Below, piece by piece: positions 27,765 through 35,907 of a DNA stretch of 64,000 nt; positions within the stretch are counted from its first letter, which is position 1, and each line of letters opens with the position of its first letter. Both the position numbers and the translations under genes were made by a program. The stretch is from Streptomyces sp. R21 (lineage in GTDB: Bacteria; Actinomycetota; Actinomycetes; Streptomycetales; Streptomycetaceae): positions 8,462,501 through 8,526,500 of the forward strand of contig NZ_CP163435.1 in assembly GCF_041051975.1 (NCBI RefSeq), read 5' to 3'. The notes under the pieces were generated by a model. That model ran no database searches. It was not told the DNA's origin and worked only from the letters and a program-made list of their open reading frames with translations.

Positions 27765-27953
27765 TCAGCCCACCTGTCGTATCTCCGCCGCGTCGAACAC
27801 GTCCCACGCGCGCGGGAAGGGCCCTTCGTCGTGGCAGTGCCACGCGTCCCAGAACAGATCGGCGAGGAGCGCGTCCTCGGGTGCGTACACCCGATACACG
27901 TACTGCCTGCCGTCGACCGCAGGCAGGGCGACCATCCAGCACCTGCTCTCCAT
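27765..27953 (-). CDS. Small conserved-type hypothetical protein, 62 residues
   Basis: A 62-residue acidic, aromatic-rich protein (VALPAVDGRQYVYRVYAPED, LFWDAWHCHDEGPFP). The composition is clearly protein-like and rich in W, Y and D, unlike shadow frames of this genome. Two starts are possible: ATG at 27953 or TTG at 28007, the latter adding 18 low-complexity residues; neither has a clear ribosome-binding site. Function unknown. Confidence 0.55.
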   Translation of the reverse strand: MESRCWMVALPAVDGRQYVYRVYAPEDALLADLFWDAWHCHDEGPFPRAWDVFDAAEIRQVG

Positions 27954-28142
27954 GCCTGTGGTGACGAACGCCGGAGTGGCCGCGGTTGCCTGAGGGGCGC
28001 GAGACAAGTCGGCGCGCGCCCCGAGGGGGAGAACGGCGCGATGTCATCCGTAAGGAGGAGAGGCTTTCCGTGTTTGCCCAACCTGTGTCGGACGCGAGAA
28101 TGCTCCCCTTCGGGGATGACCGGGCGCCCAGAGGTTGATGGG

Positions 28143-28721
28143 GTGGGGACTGTGCACTCCCGTATCCCCCAGCAGCAGGCCGCCGACAGCGGCTCCCACC
28201 GCGCGGAACTCGACGCCGAGCTAGCCGCCGGACTCACCGTCGAGCTGGCCTCGGTGGTCGCCGGGGCGCGCAGAAGGGCGCTGAGGGACGGGGACCGGCA
28301 GATCGACACCGCCCATCTGCTGCACTCCCTGCTGGAGTCCGACCCCGACGTGCGCGCAGCCTTCGACGGGGGGCGGCAACTCGCCCGGCTGCTCGGCTAC
28401 CTCGTGCAGCGCAGCATCGGCTACGGGCTTCGCTGGCAAGGGTCCGTCGAGGACTCCGGCGCCGTGCCGGTGGTGGCCGGGGTGGCGGGCTGGTCCCCGG
28501 CGGCCGCCGGAGCCATGGGCGACGCGTGCGAGCGCGCCGGACGGCGTGGCGAGGAGCGGGCCTGCGGCCTCGACCTGCTTGCCGCCGTCGTGGCCGACAC
28601 CCGGTCGCGGGCCGTCGAGGTCCTCGGACGCGCGGGTGTCGACGCCGGGGCGCTGCTGCTGCGCATCGAGGGCGGGGTCGCCTTCGAGGGGCGGGTCGGG
28701 GACGGCGAAGCCGCCTGCTGA
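28143..28721 (+). CDS. Clp-N (Clp repeat) domain protein without ATPase
   Basis: A 192-residue protein with a double Clp N-terminal repeat: LTVELASVVAGARRRALRDG, IDTAHLLHSLLESDP and later LDLLAAVVADTRSRAVEVLG. No AAA+ module follows, so it is a free-standing Clp-N protein, perhaps an adaptor or substrate-binding decoy for ClpC; that is inference. GTG at 28143 has AGAGG 8 nt upstream; a second GTG at 28152 is possible. Confidence 0.75.
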   Translation: MGTVHSRIPQQQAADSGSHRAELDAELAAGLTVELASVVAGARRRALRDGDRQIDTAHLLHSLLESDPDVRAAFDGGRQLARLLGYLVQRSIGYGLRWQGSVEDSGAVPVVAGVAGWSPAAAGAMGDACERAGRRGEERACGLDLLAAVVADTRSRAVEVLGRAGVDAGALLLRIEGGVAFEGRVGDGEAAC

Positions 28722-28760
28722 CCGGTCCGCATACCGGTCCGCATACCGGTCCGCTTACCG
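28721..28760 (+). repeat. Tandem 12-bp repeat directly after the Clp-N gene
   Basis: ACCGGTCCGCAT occurs twice, then ACCGGTCCGCTT and a partial ACCG, giving just over three units. It begins on the last base of the stop codon. Each unit contains the ACCGGT palindrome. No function known. Confidence 0.85.
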
Positions 28761-28932
28761 ACTCCTCGGCCGCCGGCCGCTGACCGCTGGCTTCTTGGCC
28801 GCCCCCAAGGTGGTCTCATTGTCGATTTCTCGATGTTCCCCGACCTGCCCCTGGGAGATCTGTCGACGTCCATGCGTTGAGACAGGTGTCATTGGGGGTG
28901 ACGGTCATGTCGTCGCCTGTCATCATGTGCCG

Positions 28933-29952
28933 GTGCATACGTTTCAGGACAGTCGGGGCAATCGTGGGAAGGGCGTCGGGCTGGGGCTCGCCGTCGTGTC
29001 GGCGATCGCCTTCGGCGGATCGGGTGTCGCGGCCAAGCCGCTGATCGAAGCGGGCCTCGACCCGCTCCACGTGGTGTGGCTGCGCGTCGCGGGCGCCGCG
29101 CTGGTGATGCTGCCGCTGGCCGTCCGCCATCGCGCACTGGTCCGCCGGCGCCCCGCACTGCTCGCCGGGTTCGGACTGCTAGGCGTGGCCGGTGTGCAGG
29201 CCTGCTACTTCGCCGCGATCTCCCGGATCCCCGTCGGTGTCGCGCTGCTCGTCGAGTACTTCGCGCCCGCCCTCGTGCTCGGCTGGGTGCGGTTCGTGCA
29301 GCGCAGGCCCGTGACACGGGCCGCGGCGCTCGGGGTCGTCCTCGCCGTGGCCGGGCTCGCCTGTGTTGTCGAGGTGTGGTCGGGGCTGAGCTTCGACGTC
29401 GTCGGCCTGCTGCTCGCGCTCGGCGCCGCCTGCTGCCAGGTCGGCTACTTCGTCCTGTCGGACCCGGGCGGCAAGTCGGGGGAGGAGGCGCCGGACCCGC
29501 TGGGCGTCATCGCGTACGGCCTGATCGTCGGCACCCTGCTGCTGACGGCGGTCGCACAGCCCTGGACCATGGACTGGTCCGTGCTCGGGGGCAATGCCGA
29601 GATGAACGGCACGTCCGTCGCCGCCGCCCTTCTGCTGAGCTGGATCGTGCTGATCGCGACCGTCGCCGCGTACGTCACCGGAGTGCTCTCCGTGCGCAGG
29701 CTCTCCCCGCAGGTCGCGGGCGTCGTGGCCTGTCTCGAAGCGGTCATCGCGACCGTCCTGGCCTGGGTGCTGCTCGGCGAACACCTCTCGGCGCCGCAGA
29801 TCATCGGCGGTGCGGTGGTGCTGGCCGGCGCGTTCATCGCGCAGTCGTCGGCGCCCGCGAAACCCTCGGACGGACCGGTCGCCAGGGGTGCGGACCGTGC
29901 CGGTGCCGAGGAACTCGAAAGGGACTTGTCCTCCCGTGGCAGCGCCGCCTAG
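28933..29952 (+). CDS. EamA/DMT-family transporter (first)
   Basis: A 339-residue membrane protein with ten predicted helices in two EamA halves, beginning GLAVVSAIAFGGSGVAAKPLIEAG and later WIVLIATVAAYVTGVLSVRRL. The family exports amino acids, their analogues or other small metabolites; substrate unknown. The C-terminal 30 residues are hydrophilic, and the promoter of the next transcript lies inside this 3' end. GTG at 28933 is chosen at the beginning of the family-like sequence; a CATCAT 6 nt upstream could be a -10 for leaderless initiation. No ribosome-binding site is seen. Confidence 0.82.
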   Translation: MHTFQDSRGNRGKGVGLGLAVVSAIAFGGSGVAAKPLIEAGLDPLHVVWLRVAGAALVMLPLAVRHRALVRRRPALLAGFGLLGVAGVQACYFAAISRIPVGVALLVEYFAPALVLGWVRFVQRRPVTRAAALGVVLAVAGLACVVEVWSGLSFDVVGLLLALGAACCQVGYFVLSDPGGKSGEEAPDPLGVIAYGLIVGTLLLTAVAQPWTMDWSVLGGNAEMNGTSVAAALLLSWIVLIATVAAYVTGVLSVRRLSPQVAGVVACLEAVIATVLAWVLLGEHLSAPQIIGGAVVLAGAFIAQSSAPAKPSDGPVARGADRAGAEELERDLSSRGSAA

Positions 29953-29955
29953 GCT
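29926..29955 (+). promoter_or_regulatory. Promoter of a leaderless leader ORF, inside the end of the first eamA gene
   Basis: TTGTCC (29926-29931), an 18-bp spacer and TAGGCT (29950-29955). The ATG at 29963 starts 7 nt after the -10, so the mRNA would begin at or next to the start codon. Confidence 0.6.
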
Positions 29956-29962
29956 GCTGATC

Positions 29963-30004
29963 ATGCACTCGGACGCACTCGTTCTTCCGCCTCCGGCCGC
30001 CTGA
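29963..30004 (+). CDS. Leader peptide MHSDALVLPPPAA
   Basis: A 13-residue ORF ending in three prolines and two alanines, placed 153 nt before the second eamA gene. It has no ribosome-binding site but sits exactly where a leaderless message would begin. A proline run can stall ribosomes, and a long hairpin follows, so it looks like a translational sensor for attenuation. This is inference; the ORF could also be chance. Confidence 0.45.
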   Translation: MHSDALVLPPPAA

Positions 30005-30060
30005 GGCGGGCCCTCCGGAATCCTTGCCCGGCATGACCACCGGGCGAAACGGTGCTGCCC

Positions 30061-30139
30061 GCAGAAGAAGTCCGAGGACCTTTCCGTCCGCCGGTGCCCC
30101 GCGCACCGGCGGCGACGTGGTCCTTTCCCGAACTTCTGC
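30061..30139 (+). promoter_or_regulatory. Long leader hairpin before the second eamA gene
   Basis: Three nested stems share one axis: GCAGAAG/CTTCTGC (30061-30067 with 30133-30139), GGACC/GGTCC (30076-30080 with 30119-30123) and a 10-bp CCGCCGGTGC/GCACCGGCGG (30088-30097 with 30103-30112). It ends 7 nt before the GGAGAGA ribosome-binding site of the eamA gene. A smaller alternative hairpin, CCCGG/CCGGG, lies about 30028-30045. Confidence 0.6.
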
Positions 30140-30157
30140 ATCCTGCGGAGAGAACAC

Positions 30158-31141
30158 GTGTCGAATGCTGCATCCAGCGCCGTCGCCGGCGCTGCTTCCG
30201 GCCTGCCCGTCGGGCGAGGCCTCCTCTATCTGATCGTCGCCGGTGCCGCCTGGGGCACCGCGGGCGCGGCCGCGTCACTGATCTACCGGTCCAGTGATCT
30301 GGGCCCCGTCGCCCTGTCCTTCTGGCGCTGCGCGGGCGGGCTCGTCCTGCTGCTCGCCGTGCACCTGCTGCGCCGGCGGTCCCGGCCCGCCGTGCGCGAG
30401 CCGCTCGGCCGCAAGGCGCTGCGGGTCGGCGTCACGGGCCTGGGCCTGGCCGTCTTCCAGACCGCCTACTTCGCCGCCGTCGAGTCCACCGGACTGGCCG
30501 TGGCGACCGTCGTCACGCTCGGCGCCGGTCCCGTGCTCATCGCGCTGGGCGCGCGGCTGACCATGGGGGAGCGGCTCGGTGGTGGCGGGATCGCCGCCGT
30601 CGCCGGGGCGCTGTCCGGGCTCGTGGTGCTGGTGCTCGGCAGCGGGGGCGCGGCGGTGCGGCCCGGAGGCGTCGCGCTCGCGGTCGTGTCCGCCGCCGGG
30701 TACTCGGTGATGACGCTGCTCACGCGGTGGTGGGGACGGGACGGCTCCGCCGACGCGTCCGGCACGACGCTGTGGGCGTTCGCGGTGACGACGGCCTGTC
30801 TGCTGCCGCTCGGCCTGGCGGAGGGCCTGGTCCCGCACACCGCCCAACCCGCCCACGTCCTGGGCCTGTTGGTGTATATCGCCGCCGTCCCCACGGCCCT
30901 GGCCTACGCCCTGTACTTCGCGGGCGCGGCGGTGGTCCGCTCCGCGACCGTCTCCGTGATCATGCTCCTTGAGCCGGTCAGCGCCGCCGTACTGGCCGTG
31001 GCGCTGCTCGGCGAGCGGCTGACCTCGGCGACCCTCGCGGGCACCCTGCTGATGCTGGGATCGGTCGCGGGACTCGCGGCGGCGGAGGCGCGCGGCGCGC
31101 CCTCGGAGCGGGCGACCCCCGAAGAGGCCGCACTCGTCTGA
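30158..31141 (+). CDS. EamA/DMT-family transporter (second)
   Basis: A 327-residue ten-helix EamA transporter, with LLYLIVAGAAWGTAGAAASLIYR at the start, the repeat boundary near residue 165 and MLLEPVSAAVLAVALLGERL in the last third, as in RhtA-like exporters. GTG at 30158 has GGAGAGA 4 nt upstream. It is only moderately similar to the EamA protein before it, so this is not a recent tandem duplication. Expression is probably controlled by the leader ORF and hairpin upstream. Confidence 0.87.
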   Translation: MSNAASSAVAGAASGLPVGRGLLYLIVAGAAWGTAGAAASLIYRSSDLGPVALSFWRCAGGLVLLLAVHLLRRRSRPAVREPLGRKALRVGVTGLGLAVFQTAYFAAVESTGLAVATVVTLGAGPVLIALGARLTMGERLGGGGIAAVAGALSGLVVLVLGSGGAAVRPGGVALAVVSAAGYSVMTLLTRWWGRDGSADASGTTLWAFAVTTACLLPLGLAEGLVPHTAQPAHVLGLLVYIAAVPTALAYALYFAGAAVVRSATVSVIMLLEPVSAAVLAVALLGERLTSATLAGTLLMLGSVAGLAAAEARGAPSERATPEEAALV

Positions 31142-31153
31142 CGTACGAAAACG

Positions 31154-31181
31154 GGGTGCGGGCCCGAAAAGGCCCGCACCC
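31154..31181. terminator. Bidirectional terminator between convergent genes
   Basis: GGGTGCGGGCC-CGAAAA-GGCCCGCACCC is a perfect 11-bp stem. It fills the gap between the second eamA stop and the stop of the PaiB-like gene on the other strand. Confidence 0.85.
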
Positions 31182-31829
31182 TTACGCCGTTGCGCCCCGC
31201 CTGCGTGCCAGGTGCTCCCGCGCCGCCGCGTCACCCGGCCCGCCCCGCGCAGTCAGCTCGGCCGCGATCCGGTCCTGCACCTCAGTCGTCCGCTTGCCGC
31301 CGTACTTGAACTTCGCCCGTACGTCGATGACTTCGAGGCGCAGGCCGCGGATGCCGGAGAGCATGCGGCCGTATGGAGCCTCGCCGACCGCCGCGCGTGC
31401 GGAGCCGCCCTCGGGCTGGAAGTGGCCGACCTGGCGGTTCAGCAGGTCGGCCTTCTCCGACGCGTCGTCCACGAGGTGGGCGGTGCAGCGGAGTTGGACG
31501 GCCGCGTAGAAACTCGTGGGCGTGCCGTGCTCGGGCGGGGTGTCCGGCGCGGCCTGCCAGGGGCCGGGTACGTAGACATAGTCGTCCACCACGCTCAGCA
31601 GCACGACGGGGTTCGCCTCCAGCGCCGGCCACAGCGGGTTGGGGCGCGCGAGATGGGTGATCACCCGGCCGTGCGGGCCGCCCGTGGCCTCGTAGACGAA
31701 GTGCAGGGGCTGGACGTGCGGTGGCTCGCCCGGCAGACCGTTGACGGCGAGCTGCCCGAAGTCGTGGGTGGCGAGCCACTGTTGCCATTCGCTCTCGTCG
31801 TGCGGCGCGTCCCAGGGATGGATCAGCAT
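31182..31829 (-). CDS. PaiB-like FMN-binding protein
   Basis: A 215-residue protein of the FMN_bind_2/PaiB family, with a PNPOx-like split barrel: HDFGQLAVNGLPGEPPHVQPLHFVYE, ITHLARPNPLW and a C-terminal helical tail (FKYGGKRTTEVQDRI). PaiB was described as a negative regulator of sporulation and protease genes in Bacillus; an FMN-binding enzyme role is equally possible. The ATG overlaps the stop of the upstream gene (TGATG), so the two are translationally coupled; a GTG one codon earlier is an alternative. Confidence 0.8.
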   Translation of the reverse strand: MLIHPWDAPHDESEWQQWLATHDFGQLAVNGLPGEPPHVQPLHFVYEATGGPHGRVITHLARPNPLWPALEANPVVLLSVVDDYVYVPGPWQAAPDTPPEHGTPTSFYAAVQLRCTAHLVDDASEKADLLNRQVGHFQPEGGSARAAVGEAPYGRMLSGIRGLRLEVIDVRAKFKYGGKRTTEVQDRIAAELTARGGPGDAAAREHLARRRGATA

Positions 31830-32518
31830 CACAGGGTCGTCAGGTAGTCGGGGAGTTCGATGCCGGGGGCCAGGTCGGCGGCCGGGATCGGTGTGCCGTA
31901 GCCCTTGGCCAGGGGGAGGACGCCGGTCCAGTGCGGGAGGTCGAGGTCCTCCGGCTCGTCGTTCGGGCCGCCGGTGCGGAGCTTCGCGGAGACCTCGTTC
32001 AGGTCGAGGCGGATCACGGCGGTGGCGGCGAGTTCCTTGGCGTTGGCGGGCCGGGAGTCGGCGGAGCGGCCGGGGACGACGTGGTCGACCAGCGCGTCCA
32101 GGGCCTCCCGCTTCTCGTCCGGGTCCGTCACCTGGTGGGCGATGCCGTGCACCACCACGGAGCGGTAGTTCATCGAGTGGTGGAAGGCGGAGCGGGCCAG
32201 GACCAGGCCGTCCACATGCGTGACGGTGAGGCAGACCGCGAGCCCCGGGTCAGCCTGCCCCGTCATCCGCAGCGGCCGCGAGCCCGTCGAACCGTGTACG
32301 TAGAGGCGCTCGCCGACCCGGCCGTAGAGGGTGGGGAGGACGACCGGAGCGCCGTCGCGGACGAAGCCGAGATGGCAGACGTACCCCTCGTCGAGTATCG
32401 AGTGCACCATCTCGTGGTCGTACGCGGCGCGCTCGCGGGAGCGCGTGGGGACGGTGCGGTCGGTCGGGGTATAGGCGGCGGGCTGCGGCATCCCGGGCTG
32501 GGGGCTCGTCACCGGCAT
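31829..32518 (-). CDS. Pyridoxamine 5'-phosphate oxidase-fold flavoprotein
   Basis: A 229-residue PNPOx-like protein: YVCHLGFVRDGAPVVLPTLY, YVHGSTGSRPLRM, FHHSMNYRSVVVHG and a C-terminal LPLAKGYGTPIPAADL. This subgroup often lies opposite MocR regulators and may handle flavin- or B6-linked detoxification. ATG at 32518 is chosen because GGAGA lies 7 nt upstream; ATG at 32530 would add four residues and sit directly against the operator. It heads an operon with the PaiB-like gene. Confidence 0.83.
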   Translation of the reverse strand: MPVTSPQPGMPQPAAYTPTDRTVPTRSRERAAYDHEMVHSILDEGYVCHLGFVRDGAPVVLPTLYGRVGERLYVHGSTGSRPLRMTGQADPGLAVCLTVTHVDGLVLARSAFHHSMNYRSVVVHGIAHQVTDPDEKREALDALVDHVVPGRSADSRPANAKELAATAVIRLDLNEVSAKLRTGGPNDEPEDLDLPHWTGVLPLAKGYGTPIPAADLAPGIELPDYLTTL

Positions 32519-32546
32519 TGCGTTCTCCATTGCACTAGTGCATAAT
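32518..32546. promoter_or_regulatory. Divergent promoter with palindromic MocR operator
   Basis: TGCACTAGTGCA (32531-32542) is a perfect 12-bp palindrome. It overlaps CATAAT (32541-32546), a -10 that lies 7 nt before the mocR GTG with TTGCGT 17 bp upstream. On the other strand it overlaps a TATGCA near the flavoprotein start. Binding here could control both genes at once. Confidence 0.7.
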
Positions 32547-32553
32547 CTGGTTT

Positions 32554-33885
32554 GTGCTAGGAGAGTATCGGATCGAAGGCCGGCGCGCAGCAGAGATTTC
32601 CGCGAACGTCGAGCGTGCGGTGGGGTCGGGAGAGCTGCGGCCCGGGCAACTGCTGCCGCCGATGCGGGAGTTGGCGCTCGAACTCGGAGTGAATCCGAAT
32701 ACCGTCGCCGCCGCCTATCGCACACTGCGCGAACGCGGGGTCATCGAGACCGCGGGGCGGCGTGGCAGCCGGGTCCGCGCCAAGCCTGCGACGACCGGTC
32801 GCGAGGACATCCGTGTCGACGTGCCGCCCGGGGTGCGCAACCTCGCCGACGGCAACCCCGACTGCGCCCTGCTGCCCGGCCTCGCCGATGCGTTCGCCGC
32901 GGCTGCCGCTCTCTCGGACCGCGAACCCGTGCTCTACGGAGAGCCCACCGTCGAACCCGAGCTGGCGCGGCTGGCGCGCGCCGATCTCGACGCGGACGGC
33001 GTACCGGACGGGCCCGTCGTCGTCACCTCCGGCTCGCTCGACGCCATCGAGCGCGTGCTCGCCGTACATCTCAAACCCGGGGACACGGTCGCCGTCGAGG
33101 ACCCCGGCTGGGGAAGCCTGCTCGATCTGGTCCCGGCGCTCGGTCTGCGCACGATCGGCGTGGGTGTCGACGACGAGGGCCCCCGCCCCGAAGACGTACG
33201 GCGCGCCCTGGAGGGCGGGGCGCGCGCCCTGGTCGTCACCGACCGGGCGCAGAACCCGACGGGCGCCGCCGTGAGCGCCGCGCGGGCGCGTGCCCTGCGC
33301 TCGGTGCTCGAACAGCACCCGCAGACGCTGCTCATCGAGGACGACCACGGGCACCACATCGTCGACCTGCCGCTGCATCCGCTCGGCGGAACCACCCGCC
33401 ACTGGGCCCTGGTCCGCTCCGTCGCCAAGGCCTACGGCCCCGACCTGCGGCTCGCCGTCCTCACCGGAGACCCCCTCACCCTTGACCGGGTGAGCGGCCG
33501 GCAGCAGGTGGGCCCCGGTTGGGTGAGCCGCCTGCTGCAGCGGGCCGTCGTACGGCTGTGGGTCGACGGAACCGTGGACGTACCCGCCGTGGCGGCGTCG
33601 TACGGGCGGCGCCGTGCCGCGCTCATCGACGCCCTCGCCGAGCGCGGAGTGGAGGCACAGGGGCGCAGTGGGATGAACGTGTGGATCCCCGTGCCGGACG
33701 AGACCGGGGCGGTCGCGCGGCTGCTGCACGCCGGGTGGGCCGTCGCGCCCGGGGCCCGGTTCCGGATGGGCGCGCCGGCCGGCATCCGGATCACCGTCTC
33801 CGCCCTGGCGCCGGAGGACTTCGGACCGCTGGCGGACGCCGTCGCCGCCGCCGTGGGCCCGGCGCCCGCCCGCCGCTACGTGTGA
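32554..33885 (+). CDS. MocR-type GntR/aminotransferase fusion regulator
   Basis: A 443-residue MocR (PdxR-like) regulator. Residues 1-75 are a GntR winged helix (GELRPGQLLPPMRELALELG, NTVAAAYRTLRERGVIE). The rest is a fold-type I aminotransferase with the PLP lysine in RSVAKAYGPDLR and a D-x-G-type cofactor region (VEDPGWG, RAQNPTG). PLP or an amino-compound aldimine is the likely effector. The GTG start has no ribosome-binding site and CATAAT lies 7 nt upstream, so the mRNA is probably leaderless. Its likely target is the divergent flavoprotein operon. Confidence 0.88.
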   Translation: MLGEYRIEGRRAAEISANVERAVGSGELRPGQLLPPMRELALELGVNPNTVAAAYRTLRERGVIETAGRRGSRVRAKPATTGREDIRVDVPPGVRNLADGNPDCALLPGLADAFAAAAALSDREPVLYGEPTVEPELARLARADLDADGVPDGPVVVTSGSLDAIERVLAVHLKPGDTVAVEDPGWGSLLDLVPALGLRTIGVGVDDEGPRPEDVRRALEGGARALVVTDRAQNPTGAAVSAARARALRSVLEQHPQTLLIEDDHGHHIVDLPLHPLGGTTRHWALVRSVAKAYGPDLRLAVLTGDPLTLDRVSGRQQVGPGWVSRLLQRAVVRLWVDGTVDVPAVAASYGRRRAALIDALAERGVEAQGRSGMNVWIPVPDETGAVARLLHAGWAVAPGARFRMGAPAGIRITVSALAPEDFGPLADAVAAAVGPAPARRYV

Positions 33886-33886
33886 G

Positions 33887-34891
33887 TCACCGCCGCGTCC
33901 GGGACTGCGTGAGCGCCGCACCCGCCAGCACGATCACCGCACCGACCGGCGTCGACCAGGCCAGCGACTCGCCGAGGATCGCGACGCCCGCGGCGGTGGC
34001 GATGACCGGAATGAAGTAGGTGACCATCTGGGCCGTCGTCGGGCCGACCTCGGCGACCAGGCCGTACTGAATGAGCACGGCGAGCCCCGTGCCCAGGGCG
34101 CCCAGGGCCGCTGTCGCGAGCAGCGGGACGACTGGGAAGTGGCTCGGCAGTGTGGTGAACAGGGGTGTGACGAAGGCCAGTTGGACGGTGGCCAGGAGGA
34201 GTTGGGCGCCGGTCATCGACAGGTGTGACCGACCCGAGTCGGCCAGGGTGCGGCGGACGTATATCCAGCCGATCGGATAGCTGAGCGAGGCCAGCAGAGC
34301 CATCGCGGTGCCCCTGGCGTCCAGGCCGCTGAAGCCCTGCCAGGCGCCGAGCACCGTCAGCACGCCCAGGAAGCCGATGCCGAGTCCCGCGACCCGGCGC
34401 CGGGTCGGCCGGTCCTCGGAGAGGGCGACCAGCGACAGGGCCATGCCCCACAGCGGCGAGGTCGCGTTGCAGATGCCCGCGAGCGTCGACGGGATCGTCA
34501 ACTCGGCATAGGCGAAGAGCGAGAACGGCAGCGCGTTGAGCAGGAACGCCGCCACCGCGAGGTGCCCCCAGGTGCGCGCACCGCGCGGCAGCCGCTCCCG
34601 CTTGACCGCCATCGCCGCCGCGAGCACCGCGGTCCCGAACACCAGCCGCCCGAGCGTGACCTGGAAGGGGGCGAAGCCGTCCGTGCCGACCTTGATCAGG
34701 AGGAAGCTGAAGCCCCAGATCAGCGAGAGGACGCCGAAGCGGATGCGCCAGTCCAGGGCGGGTCGGCCGGGGCCGCCTGCGGCTGGGCCGCCGACGGTGG
34801 CCGCGGCGGTGTCAGGGGTTGCGGTGGCAATGGTGGAGGAGGCTTCGGTGTCGGGATCGGGTTCGGCTCGGTGCGCGGCGACGGTGCTCAT
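33887..34891 (-). CDS. EamA/DMT-family transporter (third)
   Basis: A 334-residue transporter with a 45-residue hydrophilic N-terminus rich in Ala/Thr, then ten helices (FGVLSLIWGFSFLLIKVG, SLVALSEDRPTRRR, MVTYFIPVIATAAGVAILGE). It belongs to the same broad family as the two transporters at 29-31 kb but is divergent from both. It reads away from the lysR gene and shares its operator region, so LysR control of this exporter is likely. The substrate is unknown. Confidence 0.85.
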   Translation of the reverse strand: MSTVAAHRAEPDPDTEASSTIATATPDTAAATVGGPAAGGPGRPALDWRIRFGVLSLIWGFSFLLIKVGTDGFAPFQVTLGRLVFGTAVLAAAMAVKRERLPRGARTWGHLAVAAFLLNALPFSLFAYAELTIPSTLAGICNATSPLWGMALSLVALSEDRPTRRRVAGLGIGFLGVLTVLGAWQGFSGLDARGTAMALLASLSYPIGWIYVRRTLADSGRSHLSMTGAQLLLATVQLAFVTPLFTTLPSHFPVVPLLATAALGALGTGLAVLIQYGLVAEVGPTTAQMVTYFIPVIATAAGVAILGESLAWSTPVGAVIVLAGAALTQSRTRR

Positions 34892-34914
34892 GGAAGCAAC
34901 GATGAGGCAAGACG

Positions 34915-34959
34915 ATCTCGTAGCACAACCGAGATTTTTCGCCTGGTATCTCGTAGCAT
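34915..34959. promoter_or_regulatory. LysR-type operator between the exporter and lysR genes
   Basis: ATCTCGTAGCA occurs at 34915-34925 and again at 34948-34958, 33 bp apart, so on the same helix face. CGAGAT (34930-34935) forms an inverted repeat with the second copy (CGAGAT-N12-ATCTCG), a T-N11-A type LysR site. The second copy contains TAGCAT (34954-34959), a -10 element 7 nt before the lysR ATG, which fits autorepression. Confidence 0.7.
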
Positions 34960-34966
34960 TGCTTAC

Positions 34967-35869
34967 ATGTTGAACCTGGAGCGGCTGCGCACCCTCGACG
35001 CCCTTGCCCGGCACGGCTCGGTGAGCGGTGCGGCCGAGGGGCTGCACGTGACCACGTCGGCCGTCTCGCAGCAGATGTCCAAGCTGGAGCGCGAGGTGGG
35101 GCAGCAACTGCTCGCCAAGAACGGCCGGGGCGTGCGCCTCACCGACGCCGGGCGGCTGCTCGCCGAGCATGCCGCGCGCATCCTGTCCCAGGTCGAGCTG
35201 GCGCGGTCCGACCTGGAGGCGCAGCGCGGGCAGGTGGTGGGCGAGCTGCGCCTGTCCGCGTTCCCGACGGCCGCGCGCGGGCTGTTCCCCGCCGCGCTCG
35301 CCGCGCTGCGTGCCGGTCACCCCGCGCTGCGGGTGCGTTCGTGCGAGCAGGAGCCGGAGGCCGGGGTCGCCGGCGTGGTCCGGGGCGAACTCGACCTGGC
35401 TGTCGTGCTCGACTGGTACAACAAGCCGATGCCGCTGCCCGACGGCCTGGTGAAGGCCGCGATCCTCGACGATCCGGCGGACGTGGCGATGCCGGTCGGC
35501 CACCGGCTAGCCGACCGCGCCGAGGTGGACCTCGGCGAGTTCGCCGACGACGAGTGGATCACCTGGGGCGAGGGCGAGTTCTGCCACGAGTGGCTGATGT
35601 TCACGCTCCGCTCCAAGGGCATCGAGCCGTGCATCGGGCACCGCGCCGCGGAGACGCACACGCAACTCGCGCTGGTCGCCGCGGGTCTCGGCGTGTGCAT
35701 CGCCCCGCTGCTCGGCCGTCATCCCATGCCGGGCGGGGTCGTCACCGTGCCGCTGCGCCAGCGCGTACGACGGCATGTCTACGTCGTGTGGCGGGCGGAC
35801 GCCGACCGCCGCCCGTCGATCAGGGCGGCGGTCCAGGCGCTGCGCGCGGCGGGGGAGGCCGTGGGCTGA
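34967..35869 (+). CDS. LysR-family transcriptional regulator
   Basis: A 300-residue LysR protein. The winged helix is typical (LDALARHGSVSGAAEGLHVTTSAVSQQMSKLE), followed by a periplasmic-binding-protein-like sensor domain (about 90-295) with QLALVAAGLGVCIAPLL. The start has no ribosome-binding site and TAGCAT is 7 nt upstream, so a leaderless mRNA is likely. The divergent EamA exporter is the obvious target, as in ArgP/LysE-type systems; this is inference from position. Confidence 0.88.
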   Translation: MLNLERLRTLDALARHGSVSGAAEGLHVTTSAVSQQMSKLEREVGQQLLAKNGRGVRLTDAGRLLAEHAARILSQVELARSDLEAQRGQVVGELRLSAFPTAARGLFPAALAALRAGHPALRVRSCEQEPEAGVAGVVRGELDLAVVLDWYNKPMPLPDGLVKAAILDDPADVAMPVGHRLADRAEVDLGEFADDEWITWGEGEFCHEWLMFTLRSKGIEPCIGHRAAETHTQLALVAAGLGVCIAPLLGRHPMPGGVVTVPLRQRVRRHVYVVWRADADRRPSIRAAVQALRAAGEAVG

Positions 35870-35907
35870 CGTTCCCCGCGCCCCGCCGCACTCCCGGTTC
35901 TCCGCAG

